A stretch of 43,265 bases of DNA, from the NCBI GenBank assembly GCA_902493585.1, contig CABUPZ010000017.1, positions 1 through 43,265 on the forward strand. The letters run 5' to 3'. Source of the DNA: an uncultured Fusicatenibacter sp. (lineage in GTDB: Bacteria; Bacillota; Clostridia; Lachnospirales; Lachnospiraceae). Position numbers and translations under genes: made by a program. Within the stretch, counting starts at the first letter, position 1, and every line of letters starts with the position of its first letter. Shown here in pieces: positions 1 to 7,899 of this stretch. Under the pieces are notes generated by a model. It was not told the origin of the DNA. It did not search any database and saw only the letters and a list, made by a program, of their open reading frames with translations.

Positions 1-104
1 ATTATTTTAATAGATCCTATGGTGTTTGAAAAGCGGAATCTGGCAAGTCTGTTTTCTTATATGATTGGAGAAAGTTATGGAGATTTTCTGCCGGTTATAA
101 ATTC

Positions 105-175
105 ACCCTGCAGCCGCCCACCGTACGCGCAGGTCCGCCGCTTCGGGCGGCGTTCATCCCCCTTCTTTTCGTCTG
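105..175. repeat. Possible dispersed intergenic repeat, partial relative of the 38.63-38.72 kb element
   Basis: This stretch shares a core of about 20 bases (GCAGCCGCCC, one variable base, CCGTAC, one variable base, CG) and a later CCCCCTTC block with the reverse complement of the inverted-repeat element near 38.7 kb. Chance translations of both read SRPPY followed later by SSPF. It carries its own small palindrome, GCCGC-TTCG-GGCGGC, around 138-152. The similarity was found by eye and is patchy. The rest of 1-262 shows no gene. Confidence 0.3.
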
Positions 176-262
176 TCATTATTTTTGAAAACTTTTATTT
201 TGCAGAAAAAAAGAATATGTTATCCTATATATAGGAACTTTTGACAGAGACAACAGCCGAAA

Positions 263-1067
263 ATGGTGATCGCCCGCATAAGGGAACGGCTGTCGTCTGT
301 AGTGCCGATCACGGTAATTGTTCTTTTCCTGAGTTTTACTGTTCAATGCCCGTAGGCTCTCCGATCTTATTTCTGTTTGGTGCAATTCTGCTGGTACTCG
401 GTGTCGGACTGTTCTCCCTTGGCGTTGATCTTGCCATGCTCCCCATTGGAGATGGAATCGGCGGACAGATTGCGGGAAGCCGCAAACTGTGGTGGATGAT
501 TCCCGTATGCTTTATGATTGGTGTGTTCGTGACGATTGCTGAACCGGATGCTGATTCTCTGTTACGCGGTCGTCTTCGTGATGGCGTTTCTTGTCCCGAG
601 AGAGTTTCTTGCAGAGACATTTGATTCCGGATTTCTCCCACGTATATTGAAGAGGTAGCGCTGGGGCTTGCCCCGATTGTCGTATTTTTTGCATGTTTCC
701 AGATCATTGCGCTGCATCTGCGTCGCAGACAGGTGATCAAGATCTCAGCTTTTTCGTGCCGAAAGTGTTTAATGCGATTGCTTTCGATTCCGGTGGTGTG
801 GCTTCCGGCCCAATGACGGCAACCTTCCTTCTGCCGTTTGCGATGGGTGCCTGTGAGGCGCTCGGAGGAAATATTCTCACAGATGCGTTTGGAATCGTTG
901 CAATGGTTGCCATGACGCCGCTGGTAGCGATTCAGATTCTCGGAATGATCTATCAGAGAAAATCGGCCAGAGAACAGGCCGGAGGAATTGTCGGTGTCCC
1001 GGGACAAGATTTCATTATCAGCTATGACGATATGGACGACGAGTATTCGATGGAGGAGAGTGTATGA
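263..1067 (+). pseudogene. Decayed DUF1538 family membrane protein gene (frameshift plus internal deletions)
   Basis: Reading begins at the ATG at 263 as a typical DUF1538 N-terminus (VIARIRERLSSVVPITVIV). A single-base loss near 348 shifts the frame, and it continues as MPVGSPILFLFGAILLVLG up to TIAEPD near 547. The text then jumps, in another frame, to LCYAVVFVMAFLVPREFLAE and FDSG, which normally lies some 65 to 75 residues further on. It jumps again to YIEEVALGLAPIVVFF and the RRRQVIKI segment, then to the final repeat, AIAFDSGGVASGPMTATFLL, ending at 1067. DUF1538 proteins are duplicated multi-pass membrane proteins of roughly 500 residues; here fewer than 270 codons remain. All pieces are in the right order, so this is a stepwise-eroded gene and not a chimera. 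It overlaps the next gene by ATGA, the arrangement expected for a former operon. The native function of DUF1538 proteins is not well established; a transport role is often assumed. Confidence 0.85.
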
Positions 1068-1399
1068 AAGAAGATACGCGTATCAGACTGATGGTTGCGA
1101 TCCTGGACCGCGGCCGGGGATGGAAAGCGGTAGAATTGTTTTCCGGTTTTGGACTTCACCTGCATTATGCGATGCGGGGAATCGGAACGGCGGACTCTGA
1201 ACTGCTGAATTACCTTGGATTCGGCGAAACGGAAAAAGACGTGCTGTTCACTCTGCTTCCGGGATATACAGTTCCGGCTGTGATCGCGGCGGCAAAGGAA
1301 AAGCTGCATCTGACCATTCCCGGCCGGGGAATTTTGTTTTCCATGCCCCTGTCGGCGATCAGCAATGCCGTGGCGCAGAATGTGACCAGTGAAGCATAG
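1064..1399 (+). CDS. PII-like regulatory protein, partner of DUF1538
   Basis: This 111-residue protein resembles the PII (GlnB-like) proteins found beside DUF1538 genes. It opens with IRLMVAILDRGRGWKAVELF, has the central GIGTADSELLNYLGFGETEKDV segment and ends with a conserved FSMPLSAIS strand. PII-like proteins are small trimeric sensors that bind nucleotides or other effectors and control a membrane or enzyme partner. The ATG at 1064 overlaps the end of the upstream DUF1538 remnant by four bases, so translation was probably coupled to it. The reading frame is intact although the partner is destroyed, so it may now be an orphan. A strong hairpin directly follows the stop codon. Family assignment is fairly secure; the effector and present role are unknown. 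Confidence 0.8.
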   Translation: MKEDTRIRLMVAILDRGRGWKAVELFSGFGLHLHYAMRGIGTADSELLNYLGFGETEKDVLFTLLPGYTVPAVIAAAKEKLHLTIPGRGILFSMPLSAISNAVAQNVTSEA

Positions 1400-1446
1400 C
1401 AGCCCGGAACGGATGGTGCATACGCACGCCATCCGTTCCGGGCTGC
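1399..1446. terminator. Bidirectional terminator-like hairpin
   Basis: A perfect 18-bp stem (GCAGCCCGGAACGGATGG paired with its complement at 1429-1446) encloses a 12-base loop. It sits between two convergent genes, the PII-like gene and the MATE gene. Neither side has a clear T run, so termination efficiency is uncertain, but position and stem strength fit a shared terminator. Confidence 0.7.
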
Positions 1447-1505
1447 TTCCGTCTGCACTTATTGCGACAGCCTTCCAAAAAGAACTTCTGCTGATGCGGG
1501 AAGAG

Positions 1506-2873
1506 TCATCCGACCTGTGTTTTTCTCATCCATTTTCTCGAACGCCAGCGCCGTAAGTAATTGATTCCACGGAATGCTTCGTCCATTGCAAAGGCAATCC
1601 AGCATCCCGCCAGGCCAAGCCCCAGACGGACGCCCAGCAGATAGGAAAACAGTACGCTCATGGTCCAGCAGGAGATCATGGAGACGACCATCGGAAAGAC
1701 GACATCTCCGGACCCGCGCAGAGAATTTTCCTCGATATGATTGAATCCCCGGAAGATCTCCACCAGAATATCAATCAGCAGAAGACTTTGCCCCATGGCA
1801 AGAATTTCCGGATCTGAGGTAAAAATTCCCAGCAGAGGACGCCCAAAGAGAAATAAAAGCAGTGAGAGCGTCCCGTTGAGTATAATCGTGATCCGCAGGT
1901 TCTGAAGGTTCAGCCGGTACGCCTGTTCATATTTTCCCGCGCCTGTCAGCCATCCGATCATCAGTGAGGTGGAAAGTCCCAGGGACATGCCGAACACGTA
2001 GACGTAGAACACCAGGTTTGACACGTAGATTTTTGCGGATACTGCCGACACTCCCACCAGGGCGATGATTGAGGTGGTAACTACCTGAGAGATCGAGTAG
2101 GAGAGAGAACTGACTCCGCCGGGAATTCCGATCCGCAGCACTTTGCGGATCATGCGGAAACTCTGCCAGGATTTATGTCTGAAATCCAGCCCCAGAGGAA
2201 CTTTTGCCAGCAGGATCAGCATGGTGACGGCCGCGCAGGCCGTACTGATGGCGTAAGAGCACGCAATTCCGGTGACGCCGTGCAGCGGGATCTCAATAGG
2301 GCGGAAAATTACCAGGTAATTCAGCAATGCGTTGATGCAGTTCATCCCAAGGGATACGCTGACGGAAATTTTTGGCCGTCCGCAGCTTTTAAAGATGGCT
2401 GACGAGACGGATGTGACCGACTGGAGGAAGGAAAAACGGATACAGATGCCGAAATAAGAGGCGGCATAGTCCAGAACTTCCCCGTGGATGTTCATCAGAG
2501 ACATCAGCGGTCTTGCGGCAAATCCCAGCAGATTGCTGATCAAAAAGCTTAAGACGGCGCTGACCGTCAGAGCGCAGAAGGCGGCGTCGGAGGCGGACTT
2601 CAGTTTTCCGGCGCCGATGTTCTGGCTGATCACAATGGAAGCGCCTGTGCTGATCACTGTGTAGAAGGTAATGATCATGCCCATAAACTGCCCTGCCGCT
2701 CCGACGGCGGCCACCGCTTCGTCGGAGTAGAAGGACAGGGTAAAGGTATTGACTGTGCTCATCAGATTCATCAGGAACATTTCCAGGAAAAAAGGGAGAA
2801 ATACTTTGGAAAGTGTCATAGTCCCCTGAGGCGTCTCCACCTTTCCGAGGGATGAATCATAGAAACGTATCAT
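1506..2873 (-). CDS. MATE family efflux transporter
   Basis: A 455-residue polytopic protein with two homologous six-helix halves, typical of MATE (NorM/DinF-like) cation-coupled exporters of drugs and metabolites. Recognisable parts include LPFFLEMFLMNLMSTVNTF in the first helix, ISQNIGAGK after helix two and the second-half MIGWLTGAGKYEQAYRLN segment. A TTG at 2900 would extend the frame by nine residues, but the ATG at 2873 is the better start because the AAAGGA at 2895-2890 then acts as the ribosome binding site (a long spacing of about 15). The gene lies 60 bases downstream of the GH2 gene on the same strand, so the two are probably co-transcribed. The substrate cannot be predicted. A MATE protein next to a glycosidase might export an aglycone released from a plant glycoside, which is only a hypothesis. 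Confidence 0.88.
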   Translation of the reverse strand: MIRFYDSSLGKVETPQGTMTLSKVFLPFFLEMFLMNLMSTVNTFTLSFYSDEAVAAVGAAGQFMGMIITFYTVISTGASIVISQNIGAGKLKSASDAAFCALTVSAVLSFLISNLLGFAARPLMSLMNIHGEVLDYAASYFGICIRFSFLQSVTSVSSAIFKSCGRPKISVSVSLGMNCINALLNYLVIFRPIEIPLHGVTGIACSYAISTACAAVTMLILLAKVPLGLDFRHKSWQSFRMIRKVLRIGIPGGVSSLSYSISQVVTTSIIALVGVSAVSAKIYVSNLVFYVYVFGMSLGLSTSLMIGWLTGAGKYEQAYRLNLQNLRITIILNGTLSLLLFLFGRPLLGIFTSDPEILAMGQSLLLIDILVEIFRGFNHIEENSLRGSGDVVFPMVVSMISCWTMSVLFSYLLGVRLGLGLAGCWIAFAMDEAFRGINYLRRWRSRKWMRKTQVG

Positions 2874-2933
2874 AACGGATTCTTGCCATCCTTTCTGCAA
2901 TGATATTTATGTCAGTCTGGCGTCTCCGGGACG

Positions 2934-5357
2934 TCAGGAAATCACTGTGCGGGCAGGAGTAAATGCTTCCGCTTCCGCAGTGACGGTCATCGGACTTTCT
3001 CCGCTCTTCCGGCAGAAGATCAGCAGGCGTCCGTGGTATGCGTGGCGCATGGGAGAAGTATACTCCGTACAGTCTGCGATATCGCCGCTTTCCAGACCGA
3101 TCAGTGTTCCGCCGGAGACGTCCACCCGGATCCGGGATGAGTCAGTGACGACGGGGCGTCCCATTCCGTCCAGTACGGAAACTTCGATCTGAAAGATTTC
3201 TCCGGGAACTGTGTTTTCCGGAAGTTCATAGACCTGCATTGCCAGCCGGCAGGGTGCGCCGACGGTTTCCAGCTGATCGCCGGCAGTTTCTGCGTGAGTG
3301 CCTGCCGGAACAGTCGTCAGAGAACCGGATGCATGGACAGAGAGCGTTCCCGGATGGAACGGTATCTGCCAGCGGATGCCGTCTTCATCGGGGGATTTCT
3401 GCTTCAGACCAAGGCTTTCTCCGTTCAGAAAGAGTTCCGCCTGAGAAAGATTGGTGTAGCAAACCACCTCCACCTGTTCTCCCTCTGTATAATTCCAATA
3501 TTCCAGATACGGGATCCATTCTTTATGAGGCGCGGCAGCGGCAGTCTCTGCGCGGACAGTTGCCAGGTGCGCCATCGGTGTTTCCGACCAGAAACTCATC
3601 CGGCGGTAGTAACCGGTTTTCTCAAAACCTGCCAGTGTGAGCAGACCTGCGCCGGAAGCACGGTAAGGCCATCCGTGCGCTTCACCCAGATAATCAATGC
3701 CGGTCCAGAGGAACTGACCGCTGATATATTCGTTGTCTGTAACGGCTCTCCATGCTTCCAGGCTGTGGCCGTTTTCGCTTCCGAGGAAGGGGAGGCGAGG
3801 AAAACGTTCATGGCTTTCCGGGTACAGATGCTCTTTGTAATTGTATCCGGCCACATCGAGAGCATCGAGGAATCCCAGATGAGAGGAAAGTTCCGGGAAA
3901 GCGGCGGCAAGCGTCACCGGGTGGGTGGTATCGATGGCCCGCACTTCTTCTGCCAGCATGGCAGCCAGATCTTTCAGCCGTTCTGCGTTGGGGCGGTCCG
4001 GGTTGTAGCGCCGCTCTTCTTCCGGTTTGTTGGCGTCATTGTTTCCGGTCATCGTTTCAAAACGGGGATGGCAGTAGGGATCGTTGGGGTAATCAATCTC
4101 GTTTCCGATGCTCCAGAGGATCACGCTGGGATGGTTCCGGTCTCTGAGGATCATTGCGCGGAGATCTTCGCTGTGATATTGGGAAAAATACCCGTAGTAT
4201 CCCTGGTGTTTCGGCGGATACACATTATGTCCGGTGCTCCACTTGTTCTTTGGGAGTTCCCATTCGTCAAAAGCCTCATCCATAACCAGAAATCCCATAG
4301 AATCACAGAGATCGTACAGTTCCGGCATATGAGGATTGTGGCTCATGCGGATTGCATTGCATCCCATCCGCTTCAGCTTTTCCAGCCGCCGTACCCAGAT
4401 TTCCCTGGTAACAGCCGCCCCCAGTGCGCCGGCGTCATGATGGACACAGACGCCCTTGAACTTGAGCGACTGTCCGTTCAGGAAAAATCCATGGTCCGGA
4501 TCAAAAGAAAAGGTGCGTATTCCGACTGAAAGCGTGTCGGCAAGCCGTAAAGAGCCGTCTTCCTCCCGGAGCCACGTGCTCAGTGTGTACAGGCAGGGAC
4601 TGTCCGGCGACCAGAGCGCCGGATCTTCCAGAATCCCGCTTGTCTGGTATGTCATAGAACCGCCGGACGGAATTTCCGCCGTCTCGGACAGTTCCAGTGC
4701 GCAGACGCCGTCTTTATCTGTCAGGCGGCTGATGACTGTGACGGTACGGCTGGAATCGGAGGTGTTCAGAACCCGGGTCTCTGTCCGAACGCAGGCATGC
4801 TTCTGATCGGCCTCTGAGACAGTGAAACAAACGCCGTATTCATCGGTGCAGACCGCGTCCGAAACAGTGAGTGTCACTTTACGGGTGATTCCGGAACCGG
4901 TAAACCAGCGGGAGTCGGCGAGTTCCGTGCGGTCCACGCGGACGCAGATCACATTTTCACGGGAGCCGAACACCGCTTCTTTTGAGATATCATAAGAAAA
5001 CGGCGTATAGCCATTGGGATGAAATCCTTTATAGATGCTGTTGCACCAGACCTGGCTGTTTTTATACACGCCGTCAAAGGAGAGGAGAATTCTCCTGCCC
5101 CGGAGACATTCCGGCAGATGGAAGGTGCAGCGGTACCAGCCGATGCCGCCGGCCGCATATCCTGTTCCGCTGGAATATTCCCGGGAGAAAGGAAGCGCCA
5201 CCGACCAATCGTGGGGAACCGTCACCTGCTGCCAGCCCTCCGGTGAAAAATCCTTTCTCCAGGCATCCGGACAGTCGCCAAGATGAAACAGCCAGCCTTC
5301 GCCTAAAGTTATCTTCTGAGTGTCAAACCCTCTGAAATCAGTTTTCTTGTCGTTCAT
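2934..5357 (-). CDS. Glycoside hydrolase family 2 (beta-galactosidase-like)
   Basis: An 807-residue retaining glycosidase with the GH2 layout: sugar-binding jelly-roll domain (about 15-180), immunoglobulin-like domain (about 185-285), TIM barrel (about 290-590), then a DUF4982-like domain (about 610-690, with AELFLNGESLG) and a C-terminal Ig-like domain. The acid/base glutamate is E420 in WSIGNE and the nucleophile is E528 in FLGSENG. The barrel entry NAIRMSHNPHMPELYDLCD is highly typical. There is no signal peptide, so it acts in the cytoplasm. The start has a strong AGGAGG eight bases upstream. Members of this architecture include beta-galactosidases and also beta-glucuronidase-like enzymes, so the exact sugar is uncertain. 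It is first in a minus-strand pair with the MATE gene. Confidence 0.92.
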   Translation of the reverse strand: MNDKKTDFRGFDTQKITLGEGWLFHLGDCPDAWRKDFSPEGWQQVTVPHDWSVALPFSREYSSGTGYAAGGIGWYRCTFHLPECLRGRRILLSFDGVYKNSQVWCNSIYKGFHPNGYTPFSYDISKEAVFGSRENVICVRVDRTELADSRWFTGSGITRKVTLTVSDAVCTDEYGVCFTVSEADQKHACVRTETRVLNTSDSSRTVTVISRLTDKDGVCALELSETAEIPSGGSMTYQTSGILEDPALWSPDSPCLYTLSTWLREEDGSLRLADTLSVGIRTFSFDPDHGFFLNGQSLKFKGVCVHHDAGALGAAVTREIWVRRLEKLKRMGCNAIRMSHNPHMPELYDLCDSMGFLVMDEAFDEWELPKNKWSTGHNVYPPKHQGYYGYFSQYHSEDLRAMILRDRNHPSVILWSIGNEIDYPNDPYCHPRFETMTGNNDANKPEEERRYNPDRPNAERLKDLAAMLAEEVRAIDTTHPVTLAAAFPELSSHLGFLDALDVAGYNYKEHLYPESHERFPRLPFLGSENGHSLEAWRAVTDNEYISGQFLWTGIDYLGEAHGWPYRASGAGLLTLAGFEKTGYYRRMSFWSETPMAHLATVRAETAAAAPHKEWIPYLEYWNYTEGEQVEVVCYTNLSQAELFLNGESLGLKQKSPDEDGIRWQIPFHPGTLSVHASGSLTTVPAGTHAETAGDQLETVGAPCRLAMQVYELPENTVPGEIFQIEVSVLDGMGRPVVTDSSRIRVDVSGGTLIGLESGDIADCTEYTSPMRHAYHGRLLIFCRKSGESPMTVTAEAEAFTPARTVIS

Positions 5358-5381
5358 ATTTTCATCCTCCTGATGGATTTA

Positions 5382-5427
5382 GTAATCGTTCTGATGCGCT
5401 GGCGGAACGGTTACAGTTTTTTCTTTT
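5382..5427 (+). terminator. Hairpin with T tract, related to the GTAACCGTTC repeat
   Basis: GTAATCGTTC (5382-5391) and GAACGGTTAC (5405-5414) form a 10-bp stem with one mismatch, followed by AG and a T-rich tract at 5417-5427. It has terminator form on the plus strand, yet the only gene reaching it starts on the minus strand at 5357. For that gene the hairpin lies in the 5' leader, just upstream of the ribosome binding site. The arm sequence recurs in the prs terminator near 22.4 kb. Confidence 0.5.
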
Positions 5428-5511
5428 GGAATTAGTCACCATTATAAACAGACGGCCAAAAAAAGCCATGGAATCAAGAGAGATTTTTTGTAAATTAGCG
5501 ACTTTTTTATT

Positions 5512-5680
5512 CTCGCGGGCAACGAGCCAAGCGGACATGCTTGCATGTCCATTTGGCGGTGCTGTGTGCCGGCGGCACACGGTCAGCACCGACCGAAACG
5601 AAGTGTAGACCTGTCGCGAGGGCAAATACCCCGCAGCCAGCTGAAGATTGCAATCGCTCAGAAGTTGAACTGTTTCTGAG
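5512..5680 (+). ncRNA. Candidate structured RNA or folded intergenic element
   Basis: A closing helix CTCGCG (5512-5517) with CGCGAG (5615-5620) encloses two long hairpins. One pairs CCAA and GGACATG (5527-5539) with CATGTCC and TTGG (5544-5556). The other pairs CGGTGCTG (5557-5564) with CAGCACCG (5584-5591) and, inside it, TGTGCC with GGCACA. A further 7-bp hairpin, CTCAGAA with TTCTGAG, lies at 5657-5680. This is far more nested pairing than ordinary spacer DNA. No open reading frame here looks real. The element lies between two divergent genes, so its transcribed strand is not certain; plus is a guess. From memory only, similar sequence occurs between genes in other Lachnospiraceae. It matches no RNA class I can name. 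Confidence 0.5.
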
Positions 5681-5811
5681 ATATCCAATTTGCAGTACAG
5701 TGGAACAGCAGGGAATTTGACAGCATATAATCAAAGACGCTCTCAAATTGCAGAACGGAGGCATCAGAAAAATCACAAGTTCCCGCAGAAAGCGGGAGGA
5801 AAGGACGTACT

Positions 5812-6588
5812 ATGAGTCGTAAAGTTCTTCTGATTCTGGCGGACGGATTTCGTCCGGATGCATTGTCCGCGTGCGGACATCCCTTTGCACAGAAACTCCT
5901 GGAAATGGGCAGTTATTGTCTGAATGCTCAGACGGTATATCCGTCTGTGACACTGCCGTGCCATATGTCGCTGTTTCACAGCGTTTCCACCGACCGGCAC
6001 GGGATCCTGACCAATACGTATGTGCCATTGGCACGTCCGGTAAGCGGTCTTTGCGAACAACTTGCGGCAGAGGATAAAAATTGTGCATTTTTTTACGACT
6101 GGGAGGAACTGAGGGATCTGACCCGTCCGGGCTCTCTCACTTACAGTTTCTATGTATCCGGGGCAAGCGTTACCCATGAAAGAGCGGATCAGATGGTCAC
6201 CCAGAACGCAGCCGCGTTTATCGAAAAAGAGCATCCGGAGTTTGCCTTCGTATATTTGGGTTTGACGGACCATGTGGGACACAGCTTCGGATGGATGGGT
6301 CCGGAATATCTTGAAGCATGCAGCCAGTCTCTTGACGAGACACAGCAGCTGGTGGAAAAATTCCGTGAAGAATACACTATTTTCTTCACTGCGGATCATG
6401 GCGGCCACGGGCGGAACCATGGTTCCCTGGAAGAAAGCGATATGACGATTCCGGTAATCTGCATCGGACCTGATTTTACTCCGGGACCGATGAAAAGTAC
6501 GCCAAACATTATGGATCTTGCGCCCACCATCACTCAGCTCACAGGAGCGAAAGCTGCTCCGGAATGGGAAGGAAAAAGTCTGTTATGA
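5812..6588 (+). CDS. Alkaline phosphatase superfamily phosphodiesterase/pyrophosphatase
   Basis: This 258-residue protein has the metal-site pattern of the nucleotide pyrophosphatase/phosphodiesterase branch of the alkaline phosphatase superfamily. Metal ligands are D11 in LILADGFRPD, the nucleophile T47 in PSVTLPCH, D153 and H157 in LTDHVGH, D195 and H196 in TADHGGHG, and H203. These bind two zinc-type metals and hydrolyse phosphodiester or pyrophosphate bonds. It is short for the family (often 400 residues or more) and has no signal peptide, so a cytoplasmic enzyme is implied. A small hairpin (TCCCGC at 5781-5786 with GCGGGA at 5792-5797) abuts the AGGAAAGGA ribosome binding site and might modulate translation. 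The next gene, an MFS permease, starts within its stop codon, so the two are translationally coupled. The substrate is unknown; an imported phosphodiester is a reasonable guess. Confidence 0.85.
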   Translation: MSRKVLLILADGFRPDALSACGHPFAQKLLEMGSYCLNAQTVYPSVTLPCHMSLFHSVSTDRHGILTNTYVPLARPVSGLCEQLAAEDKNCAFFYDWEELRDLTRPGSLTYSFYVSGASVTHERADQMVTQNAAAFIEKEHPEFAFVYLGLTDHVGHSFGWMGPEYLEACSQSLDETQQLVEKFREEYTIFFTADHGGHGRNHGSLEESDMTIPVICIGPDFTPGPMKSTPNIMDLAPTITQLTGAKAAPEWEGKSLL

Positions 6589-7856
6589 AAACTGTGTGCT
6601 CTGCCAGACAAAGGGAAAAAACATTCTGTTTTCTGTGCTGTCTGATCTATTTTATGAGTTATCTGACAAGAATGAATTATTCAGCCAGTCTGGCCGAGAT
6701 TCAGGACGCGCTTTCACTGTCCAAAAATCTTGTCAGCCTTCCGGTGACAGGAAGTTTTTTTACCTACGGGACAGGGCAGCTGCTGTGTGGGGTGCTGGGG
6801 GATCACTGGTCGCCGAGAAAAATGATCTTTACAGGTCTTCTTTGCACCTGTGCCTGCAACGTTACCGTTGCTCTCTTTCCGACGATCGGGGTGATCCTTC
6901 CGGTCTGGTGTCTGAACGGATTGTTTCAGGCAATGCTGTGGCCGCCGCTGGTCAGAATTATGGCAGAGCGCCTGGAACAGGAAGCATATGAGCGCTGCTG
7001 TATGCTGGTGACCATATCCGCTTCCGTGGGAACCGTTTTTATTTACCTGCTGGTGCCGGTCTGCATCCAGGCCGCAGACTGGCGGGCGGCATTTCTTCTG
7101 CCGGGAATCATGGGAACAGCTTCTGCTTTTCTCTGGCTCACGTTCTGCAGGGAGGAGAGTAGTCACGATATCCGGAAGCAGCGGAAGATACCGCGCAGAG
7201 ACCCGGTGAAAATGACATCTTTGCTTTTCCGGGCAGCGCTGCTGCCAATCCTGGCGGCCATTGTTCTTCAGGGCAGTCTGAGAGACGGTATCACCACCTG
7301 GATGCCGGTATACATCACAGAGACATTCGGGATGCCTTCCTCCGCTGCGATCCTGCTGACCGCGGTACTTCCCGCCGTCAGTATTCCGGGGATTTCCCTG
7401 GCCTCGTGGATCTTCCACAGAAAGAAAAATGAACTGACCATTTCAGCGTCATTTTTTGCGGCAGGCGCTGCTGCATCTCTTCTCCTGTGCGGAGTCTTCC
7501 GGTCTGGACCGGCTGTCAGCGCTGTACTGATGACATTGACCACCGGCTGCATGTACGGCGTCAATTTCCTGCTGATCAGCCAGGCGCCGGTACGATTCGC
7601 GCGGTTCGGAAAAGTATCAACGGTCTCCGGACTTCTGAATGCGGCCACTTATGTGGGAAGCGCATGTTCCGCCTGGCTGTTTGGATATCTGGCGGAGAAG
7701 TCCGGATGGGGCACGGTCATGGCCTTCTGGGCAGCAGCAGCAAGCTGCGGAGGAATGATATGCTTCCTGTTCAGAAAAAAATGGGTCAAATTCTGGAATC
7801 ATTCGGAGAGGCACTTCTTGCTTTTGCAAAAGATTGACAGCGTCCGCAGGGAATGA
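6585..7856 (+). CDS. MFS permease, organophosphate/sugar-phosphate type
   Basis: A 423-residue protein with about twelve membrane helices. It resembles MFS members of the organophosphate:phosphate antiporter kind (GlpT/UhpT-like): an N-terminal helix ending YFMSYLTRMNYSA, the loop GDHWSPRKM after helix two, a central hydrophilic loop with RKQRKIPRRDP, and a second half containing DGITTWMPVYITE. The ATG at 6585 overlaps the upstream stop codon as ATGA and is preceded by GGAAGGAAAAA; the upstream in-frame ATG at 6564 would lengthen the overlap and is less likely. Coupling to a phosphodiesterase fits import of a phosphorylated compound, but the substrate cannot be read from the sequence. A DeoR regulator follows after 43 bases. 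Confidence 0.85.
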   Translation: MKTVCSARQREKTFCFLCCLIYFMSYLTRMNYSASLAEIQDALSLSKNLVSLPVTGSFFTYGTGQLLCGVLGDHWSPRKMIFTGLLCTCACNVTVALFPTIGVILPVWCLNGLFQAMLWPPLVRIMAERLEQEAYERCCMLVTISASVGTVFIYLLVPVCIQAADWRAAFLLPGIMGTASAFLWLTFCREESSHDIRKQRKIPRRDPVKMTSLLFRAALLPILAAIVLQGSLRDGITTWMPVYITETFGMPSSAAILLTAVLPAVSIPGISLASWIFHRKKNELTISASFFAAGAAASLLLCGVFRSGPAVSAVLMTLTTGCMYGVNFLLISQAPVRFARFGKVSTVSGLLNAATYVGSACSAWLFGYLAEKSGWGTVMAFWAAAASCGGMICFLFRKKWVKFWNHSERHFLLLQKIDSVRRE

Positions 7857-7899
7857 TATGATTCCTGCATATGATTGAGAAATATGGAGATGGTTCGAT

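Noticed and set aside
3294..4529. A 411-residue plus-strand open frame inside the GH2 gene
   Set aside because: The minus strand carries a complete GH2 enzyme with catalytic residues; the frame has no start signals or family motifs.
5718..5731. TTGACA next to TATAAT upstream of the phosphodiesterase gene
   Set aside because: The boxes are only two to three bases apart, so they cannot serve as one promoter; TATAAT at 5726 alone might be a -10 but has no -35 at the proper distance.
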